DNA of 7,144 nt from Verrucomicrobiia bacterium (lineage in GTDB: Bacteria; Verrucomicrobiota; Verrucomicrobiia; Limisphaerales; Palsa-1400). Positions 1-5,403 of this stretch are shown one piece after another (positions within the stretch are counted from its first letter, which is position 1; each line of letters starts with the position of its first letter). The translations under genes were made by a program, and so were the position numbers. The stretch covers positions 1 through 7,144 of the forward strand of contig JAICXV010000110.1 in assembly GCA_025934545.1 (NCBI GenBank), in the 5' to 3' direction. A model generated the notes under the pieces. That model saw only the letters and a program-made list of their open reading frames with translations. It was not told the origin of the DNA and searched no databases.

Positions 1-48
1 ATCAGAGAGAGAACGAATGCGCAACTGACTGAAGCCGGGATCACGAAC

Positions 49-777
49 TTAATCGGTCACGGCGAGGTCCATGTCACGAGTGTAATAAAGGATGCGACCG
101 CAATTTGGACAAGTGACGAGTTCCTGGCCTTTTTGACAGGCGACGACGATCTGCATCGGAAACTTCATGTGGCAACCACCGCAAACACCGTGTTGGATGC
201 CGACGACGATGTTGTCGCCCTTCTGCTTTTGCAGACGCATGTAACGGCCGAGAATACTTTCGTCCAAACCGGAAGTGAGGTTGTTGCGGCTGCCTTCCAT
301 TTCGCTGATTTCTTTTTTTAAATTTTCCTCACGGGTGGCGAGTTCTTTCAATTGGCCGTCAGCGAGCTTCTTTGCTTCCTCGGCTTCCTTCTGGGCAACC
401 GCGACTTGCTTTTGAGCGCCTTCCATCTGTTCCATCAATTCGATCTGACCGTCCTCAAGTTTGACGATGGCTTCTTTAGCCATTTCGATTTCGTGGGCGA
501 GCGCGCGATATTCTTCGTTTTTCTTGGTCTGAAATTGTTGCAGAGCGTATTTTTCAATCAGGCCTTTTTTCGCTTCGACGTCGAGCTCGAGCTTTTTGCG
601 CTCGGTCTCGATTTGCTTTACTTTGAGCTTGGCAGCATCGAGGGCAGCCTGTGTGCCAGAGGTTTTGCCCTGGAACATCCGGCGTTCGGGTTCGATGCGG
701 GCGAGTTCATTTTTCAGCCCAAAAATTCGGCGGTCGCGGTCTTGAAGAATCAGAAGTTTTTCGATTTGGTCAGTCAT
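49..777 (-). CDS. Coiled-coil protein with C-terminal C4-type zinc ribbon (CT398-like family)
   Basis: The 242-residue product has two parts. Residues about 1-165 are charged and heptad-like (Lys/Glu/Gln/Leu rich), predicting a long antiparallel coiled coil. Residues about 195-230 form a zinc ribbon with Cys199-x2-Cys202 (CGGC) and Cys223-x2-Cys226 (CPNC, followed by GRILYY). The segment NEEYRALAHEIE (about 87-98) is also typical of this widespread bacterial family (zf-RING_7 / CT398-like). Length matches the family's usual 230-250 residues. There is no signal peptide, so it is cytoplasmic. The family's role is poorly defined; nucleic-acid binding or a scaffold role is often suggested, and I infer nothing firmer. 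ATG at 777 is chosen because the conserved N-terminus (IEKLLILQDRDRRI) starts right after it; no good Shine-Dalgarno is visible. It is transcribed divergently from the htrA-type gene. All four cysteines are present. Confidence 0.9.
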   Translation of the reverse strand: MTDQIEKLLILQDRDRRIFGLKNELARIEPERRMFQGKTSGTQAALDAAKLKVKQIETERKKLELDVEAKKGLIEKYALQQFQTKKNEEYRALAHEIEMAKEAIVKLEDGQIELMEQMEGAQKQVAVAQKEAEEAKKLADGQLKELATREENLKKEISEMEGSRNNLTSGLDESILGRYMRLQKQKGDNIVVGIQHGVCGGCHMKFPMQIVVACQKGQELVTCPNCGRILYYTRDMDLAVTD

Positions 778-866
778 GAGAGTAGCCGCTTCTAAAGGAA
801 TAGACGGTACTCAGCGGGTTGGAGCAAGTCAATGCGGATGGAGAAAACACGGGAATGCAAATACTT

Positions 867-881
867 GCGGCGATACGCCGC
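867..881. repeat. Inverted repeat GCGGCG-ATA-CGCCGC
   Basis: Perfect 6-base arms (867-872 and 876-881) surround a 3-base spacer. It could form a small GC-rich hairpin in RNA. No T-run follows on either strand, so it is not an intrinsic terminator. It lies in the divergent region before htrA. Function is unknown and chance occurrence is possible. Confidence 0.4.
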
Positions 882-941
882 TGTAACCCGCAACCGAGAC
901 GGCAGCGTTACGGTCTAATATCAGTTACGTTACAAGAGGGG

Positions 942-960
942 CTGTGCAAGTTATGCACAG
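942..960. promoter_or_regulatory. Perfect 7-base inverted repeat CTGTGCA-N5-TGCACAG, possible operator
   Basis: The arms at 942-948 and 954-960 are exact reverse complements around the spacer AGTTA. The 12-base centre-to-centre distance suits a dimeric regulator contacting one face of DNA, and the position about 96-114 bases before the htrA ATG suits a regulatory site. It could equally be a hairpin in the htrA leader RNA. There is no T-run, so a terminator is unlikely. No regulator is identified; the operator reading is inference. Confidence 0.4.
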
Positions 961-1055
961 GCCGATTTGTGTTTTTCTGGCCCTTGCGGAAAAGGATTTT
1001 TGAACGTTTTGTGTCAATGACAACTCGAACCAGAAAGAAGGATATCGGAATTTTT

Positions 1056-2594
1056 ATGAATCGAATTAGAAACTTAGCTCTTTCCATAATCGTGAGCGCC
1101 AGCCTGGTTGGCAGCGGCGCCGTCGCTTTCGCCAAGGATTCGTCCGCGCTCGAAATGGCAAAACAACTTAACGAGGCATTCGTTGAGGTTGCTGACAAAG
1201 TATCGCCGGCGGTGGTGGTTATTACCGTTACACAAAAGGCGAATTACCAGGGCGGAATGTATGACAACAATGGTGATGAGGATGGTTCGTCGCCATTTGA
1301 TTCGCTCCCGCCGCAATTCAAAAAGTGGCTCGATGAACAGTTCGGTAACCGCGGCAATCATGGCAATCGCGGAAACCACCGCCAGCAACATGTTCCGCAA
1401 ATGCAGGGCGAAGGTTCGGGCATTGTGATTAGCGAGGACGGTTACATTCTGACAAACAATCACGTCGTCGAAGGCGCCGACAAAATCAAGGTTCGTTTCA
1501 AAAACGGCGACGTGTATGACGCGACTGTCAAAGGCACCGATCCGGAATCCGACGTGGCGGTCATCAAAATCAAACCGACTGCGAAACTTATTCCAGCGAA
1601 ACTTGGCGATTCAGATAAGACACGCGTCGGCGAATTTGCGATTGCGATTGGGGCGCCGTTCCAATTGACCTATAGCGTCACCGTTGGCCACATCAGCGCC
1701 AAAGGTCGCTCCGTCGGGCCGATGACCCCAAACGGTTACGCTGACCAGGACTTCATTCAAACGGATGCGAGCATTAATCCCGGCAACAGCGGTGGTCCGC
1801 TCATCAATCTTTACGGAGAAGTCATCGGCATCAACGCGATGATTCGCGGTATGAATACCGGCATCGGCTTTGCCATCCCGATCAATCTCGCCAAGCGCGT
1901 CAAAGATCACCTGATTACCGAAGGGAAATTTGTCCGCTCATGGATTGGAGTCGGCATCCAGGATTTGAAGGACGACACGGATTATCGTGACTTGGATCCG
2001 AAGCTCCGTCCGGACGTCGAAGAAGGTGTGGTCATCAGGACCATTCAACGAGACGCGCCGGCATCGCGTGCAAAACCTGAATTGGTCGCCGGCGATGTCG
2101 TTATTGCTATCGATGGCAAAAAGATTTCCACGCCGCGTCAACTTCAGGAAGAAGTCTCCGGCAAAAAGCCCGGGCAAACGATCACATTGGAAGTGGTGCG
2201 TAATCACAACCAACACCTGTCGATCAAGGTTAAGACCGAGGCATTGCCATCGGACCTGGCCAAGAATGATCGTTCCAATCGCAACGACGGCACCGGTGAT
2301 GAGTCGACTAATTTTGGCGTGACTGTCGAAAACGTAAACCAGGACAGCGCGAGCAAGTTTGACATTGAGCCAAATCAGCACGGTGTGGTTGTGACGGCAG
2401 TCGAACCGGGGTCATTGGCCGAGGACGTCGGCATCAAGCCCGGTGATGTGATAACGGACGTGAACCGTAAACCGGTTGCGAACCGGCGCGATTTCAATCA
2501 AGCGACAAAAAATGCGGATACCAAACGTGGTGCGATCTTCAACGTGATCAGCAACGGCACGAGCAAGTTTTTGGTGTTAAAGGACAGGGATTAG
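1056..2594 (+). CDS. htrA: HtrA/DegP-type periplasmic serine protease with two PDZ domains
   Basis: The 512-residue product is an exported ATP-independent protease/chaperone that degrades or holds misfolded envelope proteins. Residues 1-26 are a signal peptide (MNRIRN, then a hydrophobic core, cleavage after AFA). A trypsin-like domain spans about 40-290 with a complete catalytic triad: His136 in TNNHVV, Asp166 in SDVAVI and Ser245 in GNSGGPL. PDZ1 lies about 296-395 and PDZ2 about 418-508, giving the DegP/DegQ layout and length. Residues 98-112 are an Asn/Gly/Arg/His-rich low-complexity stretch in the loop before the catalytic core. I choose ATG 1056 because it opens a clean signal peptide and follows GAAGGA (1037-1042) at a rather long 13 bases. 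An in-frame ATG at 1017 would add 13 residues (MTTRTRKKDIGIF) and cannot be excluded. The gene stands alone and ends in a strong terminator. Confidence 0.95.
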   Translation: MNRIRNLALSIIVSASLVGSGAVAFAKDSSALEMAKQLNEAFVEVADKVSPAVVVITVTQKANYQGGMYDNNGDEDGSSPFDSLPPQFKKWLDEQFGNRGNHGNRGNHRQQHVPQMQGEGSGIVISEDGYILTNNHVVEGADKIKVRFKNGDVYDATVKGTDPESDVAVIKIKPTAKLIPAKLGDSDKTRVGEFAIAIGAPFQLTYSVTVGHISAKGRSVGPMTPNGYADQDFIQTDASINPGNSGGPLINLYGEVIGINAMIRGMNTGIGFAIPINLAKRVKDHLITEGKFVRSWIGVGIQDLKDDTDYRDLDPKLRPDVEEGVVIRTIQRDAPASRAKPELVAGDVVIAIDGKKISTPRQLQEEVSGKKPGQTITLEVVRNHNQHLSIKVKTEALPSDLAKNDRSNRNDGTGDESTNFGVTVENVNQDSASKFDIEPNQHGVVVTAVEPGSLAEDVGIKPGDVITDVNRKPVANRRDFNQATKNADTKRGAIFNVISNGTSKFLVLKDRD

Positions 2595-2615
2595 TTGGTT
2601 GTATTCGTGTGGTTT

Positions 2616-2655
2616 CCAGCGGCCGGTTCCGAAAGCGATCGGTCGCTGGTTTTTT
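2616..2655 (+). terminator. Intrinsic terminator of htrA
   Basis: Arms at 2616-2625 (CCAGCGGCCG) and 2640-2649 (CGGTCGCTGG) pair over 10 base pairs with one G-T wobble, followed at once by six T (2650-2655). It begins 21 bases after the htrA stop. On the minus strand no T-run follows the stem, so it works in the htrA direction and not for the converging tat operon. Confidence 0.88.
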
Positions 2656-2687
2656 GTCGCGTTGAATTCGAATGCGACTCCAGTGAA

Positions 2688-2703
2688 GCGGACTGAAGTC
2701 CGC
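2688..2703. repeat. Short perfect palindrome GCGGACT-GA-AGTCCGC, REP-like candidate
   Basis: The 7-base arms (2688-2694 and 2697-2703) are exact reverse complements around GA. It lies between the 3' ends of the converging htrA and tatC genes, where REP-type dispersed palindromes often sit. From memory, this kind of palindrome (GCGGACTTCAGTCCGC on the other strand) recurs in verrucomicrobial genomes, but this window holds only one copy, so its repeat status is not shown here. As RNA it could form a hairpin 3' of tatC and protect or end that transcript; no T-run accompanies it. Confidence 0.45.
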
Positions 2704-2726
2704 GCTCCGTTGATCGGCCGACCGGC

Positions 2727-3710
2727 TTAGCGCACTTCGCGCGCGCGATCGCGGCGCTCCCAGTACCAGGCGATCCAGACGCTGACTTCGTAGAGGACCT
2801 GCAGGATAATGCACATGACGAGCTGCGTATAAACTTCAGGCGTGGTCAACAATGCACCCAGGATGAGGTTGATGACGATCATGTAGCGGCGCATCGAAGA
2901 GAGTTTGGCGTAATCAAGCAGTCCCACTTTAACCAATGCGAGGAGCACAACGGGCAATTCAAAACCGATCCCCATGCCGAAAAGGAATTTTACTTCGAAG
3001 CTGATATAGGTTTCGGCCCGCCAGCTTGGCACTTGAACGCCCATCCAAGTCGCAAAGGCCTGAGCGACGTTTAGCGCCTTCGGCATGATCCAAAAATAAC
3101 CGAGACAAATACCGCTGAAGAAAAGAACGAGGCCGATGGCAAAAGCTTGCAGAAAATATTTTTTCTCGCGGATTTTCAGCGCGGGCATAACGAATTGGCC
3201 AACGAAATAAAAGACAAAGGGACACGCCAGCAGCAGGCCGCCGAAAAAGCCGAGTTGCAGACAGAGCATGAACGGCGCGCCGGGATCGAGGAAAATCAAC
3301 TCGGGACCTGAGCCGAGTCTCGGCGAATTGGTGACGATGTTGACGGCCAACAGTTGTTGAGTGCCTACGAGCGTCGGAACCAGTTCGAGAACGATATTGC
3401 TTTGGCCTTTTAGGTCGAGCGAACCGAAGGTATTGGTGCTCGGATCGAAGCTGCCAATCGTGCTCTCCAAAAGCTTAACGTCGATCCGCTTGTTGGTTTG
3501 CTGCAGCCACGACTCGCGCAACGGCCGTTTGAGAATCCACATGATCTGCGGCGCGGCGAACAGGCAGATGGTGAGGCCGAGCAAAAGAGCTGCGCCGGAT
3601 TTGACGAGCGTCCAGCGAAGATCTTCGAGATGCTCGAGAAAGGTTTTGACCGCTCCGCCTGCGACTTCCTGTTCCTCAGGAGCTATGACCTCGGGGGTAT
3701 CGTCTGCCAT
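2727..3710 (-). CDS. tatC: Twin-arginine translocase subunit TatC with enlarged first periplasmic loop
   Basis: TatC is the inner-membrane receptor for twin-arginine signal peptides and the core of the Tat pore. The 327-residue product shows the family signature near the N-terminus (FLEHLEDLRWTL, 24-35) and six predicted membrane segments at about 36-58, 146-172, 187-208, 238-262, 276-290 and 296-316. MPALKIREKK (175-184) matches the first cytoplasmic loop, with Glu182 at the place of E. coli Glu103. LLTTPEVYTQ (287-296) matches the conserved LTPPDVFSQ. Two oddities: residues about 65-137 form a periplasmic loop roughly 64 residues longer than in E. coli, and the signal-binding residue equivalent to E. 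coli Glu15 is Asp30. ATG 3710 follows AAGG at a short 2-base spacing; the gene starts 22 bases after the upstream tatA and is clearly last in the tatA-tatA-tatC operon. Confidence 0.95.
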   Translation of the reverse strand: MADDTPEVIAPEEQEVAGGAVKTFLEHLEDLRWTLVKSGAALLLGLTICLFAAPQIMWILKRPLRESWLQQTNKRIDVKLLESTIGSFDPSTNTFGSLDLKGQSNIVLELVPTLVGTQQLLAVNIVTNSPRLGSGPELIFLDPGAPFMLCLQLGFFGGLLLACPFVFYFVGQFVMPALKIREKKYFLQAFAIGLVLFFSGICLGYFWIMPKALNVAQAFATWMGVQVPSWRAETYISFEVKFLFGMGIGFELPVVLLALVKVGLLDYAKLSSMRRYMIVINLILGALLTTPEVYTQLVMCIILQVLYEVSVWIAWYWERRDRAREVR

Positions 3711-3732
3711 GACCTTGTGTCAGCGCTGGCCG

Positions 3733-4029
3733 TCAGGTCTTTGGGACGGTGGCAGGCGGGGTGTTTTGCGTGAGTTCCGCAACGGGTGAGTCGTGCGCAA
3801 CCGGCGGTTCGGGAGCCGGGATGGACTTCGGCTGGTAAGTGCCTTGTTCCATGGCGTTGTGGAGTTCCTGCGTCACTTCGTTGGAAGCTTTCTTAAACTC
3901 GTTCATCGCTTTGCCGAGGCCGCGAGCGAACTCGGGAATGCGTTTGGCGCCGAAAAGGATCAGAATCGCGCCGAGAACAACGACCAACTCGCCACCACCC
4001 AAGCCCAAAACTGCTAAGCTCACGTTCAT
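3733..4029 (-). CDS. tatA: Twin-arginine translocase TatA-family protein, tatC-proximal copy
   Basis: The 98-residue product (from ATG 4029) has the TatA plan: a short N-terminus (MNVSLAVLGL), one membrane helix at about 10-26, the FGAKRIPEF hinge (about 26-34) and an amphipathic helix (ARGLGKAMNEFKKA), then a disordered Pro-rich tail from about residue 65. TatA oligomerises around TatC to form the passage for folded proteins. An in-frame TTG at 4062 would add 11 residues ([11 protein letters not shown]) that do not fit the family, so ATG 4029 is chosen; there is no strong ribosome site. It lies 22 bases before tatC and 29 bases after a second tatA. The hinge FG and helix are TatA-like rather than TatB-like. 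As no tatB is present, this longer-tailed copy could play a TatB-like part, which is inference. Confidence 0.92.
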   Translation of the reverse strand: MNVSLAVLGLGGGELVVVLGAILILFGAKRIPEFARGLGKAMNEFKKASNEVTQELHNAMEQGTYQPKSIPAPEPPVAHDSPVAELTQNTPPATVPKT

Positions 4030-4058
4030 GTCTAAATGTAGATTTGAACCTGATTCAA

Positions 4059-4262
4059 TCAAGCCGCAGGAGGAGGCGTCGGCCTGTTGTTATTGTTCGT
4101 GTTGGTATCTTCGGAACTGGCCTTTTTGAATTCCTTGATGCCCTGGCCAAGACCTTTGGCAAACTCCGGTATCTTGCGCGCACCGAAGAGAATCAGGACG
4201 GCCAGAACGACCAGCACCAATTCGCCACCGCTCATTCCCAACACTGCTAAACATGTATGCAT
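4059..4262 (-). CDS. tatA: Twin-arginine translocase TatA-family protein, first gene of the tat operon
   Basis: The 67-residue product has the same plan as its neighbour: N-terminus [10 protein letters not shown], then GGELVLVV opening one membrane helix (to about 25), the [14 protein letters not shown] hinge and amphipathic helix, [11 protein letters not shown], and a short Asn/Pro-rich tail ending RPTPPPAA. It is the shorter and more canonical TatA of the pair. Both share the unusual pre-helix LAVLG-x2-GGELV segment, which points to tandem duplication within the operon. ATG 4262 is the natural start since the family N-terminus begins immediately; I see no Shine-Dalgarno before it. It is first in the leftward operon, so its promoter should lie in 4263-4587. 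Cys4 just before the membrane helix is unexplained. Confidence 0.92.
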   Translation of the reverse strand: MHTCLAVLGMSGGELVLVVLAVLILFGARKIPEFAKGLGQGIKEFKKASSEDTNTNNNNRPTPPPAA

Positions 4263-4467
4263 ATTAGATAGTAGCGACGCCTGGCATCGCCGGGACTGGA
4301 AGGATTAACGGCGCGAGGTGCGCTGTCCAATCAATCCAGCAAGTATTGTGGTTCAGACTCTACGGTTAGTAAAGTTCCTTATTCGATAGACGGTGAAAAT
4401 CGTGGGGTGGATACACGAGAACTGCAAAGGGTTGGCAAGCATGACGATATCCGCGCCGTTGATGGAT

Positions 4468-4473
4468 AGGAGG
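4468..4473 (+). promoter_or_regulatory. Strong Shine-Dalgarno AGGAGG before a short leader ORF
   Basis: AGGAGG (followed by T) is the closest match to the anti-Shine-Dalgarno complement seen at any start in this window, where most genes have little or none. It stands 4 bases before ATG 4478, a slightly short but workable spacing. It cannot serve kdsA directly because the kdsA start is 70-115 bases further on in another frame. Confidence 0.5.
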
Positions 4474-4477
4474 TTAA

Positions 4478-4522
4478 ATGGAAAAAGAAATCGTCTGGTG
4501 CGATGATGCACAAATAGCCTAA
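4478..4522 (+). CDS. Possible 14-residue leader peptide upstream of kdsA
   Basis: ATG 4478 opens a 14-codon frame, MEKEIVWCDDAQIA, ending at TAA 4520-4522. It is preceded by AGGAGG. It ends 20 bases before GTG 4543 and 65 bases before ATG 4588 of kdsA, so a ribosome ending here could help initiation downstream or affect leader folding. No run of a single amino acid's codons is seen, so classical amino-acid attenuation is not supported. I do not recognise the peptide. It may be a chance frame or a remnant of an older gene. Confidence 0.3.
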   Translation: MEKEIVWCDDAQIA

Positions 4523-4587
4523 GGCCATTTTAATTCGAGAGTGTGGTGAAGGTTTACATTCGGCGAAACGGCTGTTACAACCTCTCC

Positions 4588-5403
4588 ATGTTGACGGATT
4601 CGCAGATCTGGAAAGCCTTAAACCGTCCCGGCCAGCTCAGCCTGATCGCCGGACCTTGCGTGGTCGAAAGCGAGAAGATGTGTTTTGAGGTCGCCCGGAG
4701 CCTTCAGAAAACCTGCCAAAAACTCGGGATCAATTACGTTTTCAAAGCTAGCTACGACAAAGCCAATCGGTCATCAGCACAATCGTTTCGCGGACCGGGA
4801 ATGAAGGCGGGGTTGGCGGTGTTGGCGAAAATTCGGCGCGAATTGGGATTGCCAGTATTGACCGATGTTCATTCGGAAACACATGTGACGATGGCAGCCG
4901 AAGTGGCGGATTTGTTGCAGATTCCGGCGTTTCTTTGCCGGCAAACGGATTTGATTAACGCGGCGGTGGCGACGGGTAAAATTGTGAATATCAAGAAAGG
5001 TCAGTTTCTTTCGCCGCAAGAGATGGGGCTGGTCGTGAAAAAGGCGGTTACCGCTGGTGGCAAACGGGTGATGGTTACAGAACGCGGCACCACCTTTGGA
5101 TACAACAATCTCGTCGCGGATATGCGGTCGATTCCGATTATGAATCAGTTTGGTGTGCCGGTTATTTTTGATGCGACCCATTCGGTGCAACTTCCCGGGG
5201 CGGGCGGAGATCGATCAGGTGGAAATCGTGAGATGGCGCCCGTGCTGGCCAAATGCGCAGTTGCCGCGGGCGCGACCGGGTTGTTCATCGAAACGCATCC
5301 GAATCCCGACAAAGCCTTGAGCGACGGACCGAACATGATTCGCCTCGCGGACATGCCCGGGGTGCTCAGCGAGATCATGAAAGTTTATGAGGCGGTGCAT
5401 TAA
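4588..5403 (+). CDS. kdsA: 3-deoxy-8-phosphooctulonate synthase (KDO-8-P synthase), metal-dependent type
   Basis: KdsA condenses phosphoenolpyruvate with arabinose-5-phosphate to Kdo-8-phosphate, the committed step to the Kdo of LPS, in the cytoplasm. The 271-residue product is a full-length barrel with IAGPCVVES (20-28), KASYDKANRSS (53-63), LTDVH (91-95), RQTDL (118-122), FGYNNLVADMR (170-180), FDATHSVQ (194-201) and SDGPN (245-249). Cys24, His198, Glu235 and Asp246 have exactly the spacing of the Aquifex aeolicus metal ligands (Cys11, His185, Glu222, Asp233), and Cys24 replaces the Asn of the metal-free E. coli type, so this should be a metal-dependent enzyme. ATG 4588 is chosen from family length; an in-frame GTG at 4543 would add 15 residues, and neither has a clear ribosome site. 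It overlaps the next gene by 17 bases, showing a shared operon. Confidence 0.95.
   Translation: MLTDSQIWKALNRPGQLSLIAGPCVVESEKMCFEVARSLQKTCQKLGINYVFKASYDKANRSSAQSFRGPGMKAGLAVLAKIRRELGLPVLTDVHSETHVTMAAEVADLLQIPAFLCRQTDLINAAVATGKIVNIKKGQFLSPQEMGLVVKKAVTAGGKRVMVTERGTTFGYNNLVADMRSIPIMNQFGVPVIFDATHSVQLPGAGGDRSGGNREMAPVLAKCAVAAGATGLFIETHPNPDKALSDGPNMIRLADMPGVLSEIMKVYEAVH

Larger units (their letters stand above)
778..1055. other. Divergent intergenic region between the zinc-ribbon gene and htrA
   Basis: This 278-base region must hold the promoters of both flanking genes. I see no convincing -35/-10 pair on either strand. It holds two perfect short inverted repeats (867-881 and 942-960, listed separately). 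It also holds a direct repeat of GTTACG (907-912 and 924-929), the second copy running straight into another GTTAC (929-933). A frame in phase with htrA extends back to a TTG at 819, but its translation looks like noise (Arg/Cys-rich, no domain) and precedes an obvious signal peptide, so I treat it as non-coding. Confidence 0.6.
4263..4587. other. Divergent intergenic region between the tat operon and kdsA
   Basis: These 325 bases separate divergent operons and must carry promoters for both. No -35/-10 pair on either strand matches consensus well enough to call. The stretch holds one notable item, a 14-codon ORF with a strong ribosome site (4478-4522, listed separately). It also has a weak imperfect hairpin (about 4280-4294, CCTGGC/GCCGGG with a wobble) that would fall in the tatA leader. 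A frame open from GTG 4543 runs into kdsA and could be a 15-residue N-terminal extension of it. Confidence 0.6.

Noticed and set aside
352..795. 147-codon plus-strand frame opposite the zinc-ribbon gene
   Set aside because: It mirrors the coiled-coil coding region, giving an artificial Phe/Leu-rich translation; the minus-strand gene has conserved motifs and explains the stretch.
867..881. GCGGCG-ATA-CGCCGC as a terminator
   Set aside because: No T-run follows on either strand and no gene ends nearby; it is kept only as an inverted repeat.
819..1055. In-frame N-terminal extension of the HtrA gene back to TTG 819
   Set aside because: It would bury a clear signal peptide behind 79 residues without domain character, and its start has no ribosome site. 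Only the ATG at 1017 remains a realistic alternative to 1056.
4030..4062. Upstream start (TTG at 4062) for the tatC-proximal tatA
   Set aside because: The start codon is TTG, the extra 11 residues are polar and unlike TatA N-termini, and it would overlap the end of the upstream tatA; ATG 4029 fits the family.
4346..4372. Possible sigma-70 promoter TTGTGG ... TAGTAA toward kdsA
   Set aside because: The spacer is only about 15 bases and both hexamers match consensus poorly.
4393..4506. 37-codon frame beginning GTG 4393 in the tat-kdsA gap
   Set aside because: No ribosome site, no recognisable domain, and it crosses the better-supported short ORF in another frame.
4543..4587. GTG start at 4543 for kdsA
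   Set aside because: The 15 extra residues match nothing in the family and there is no clear ribosome site. It is kept only as an alternative.
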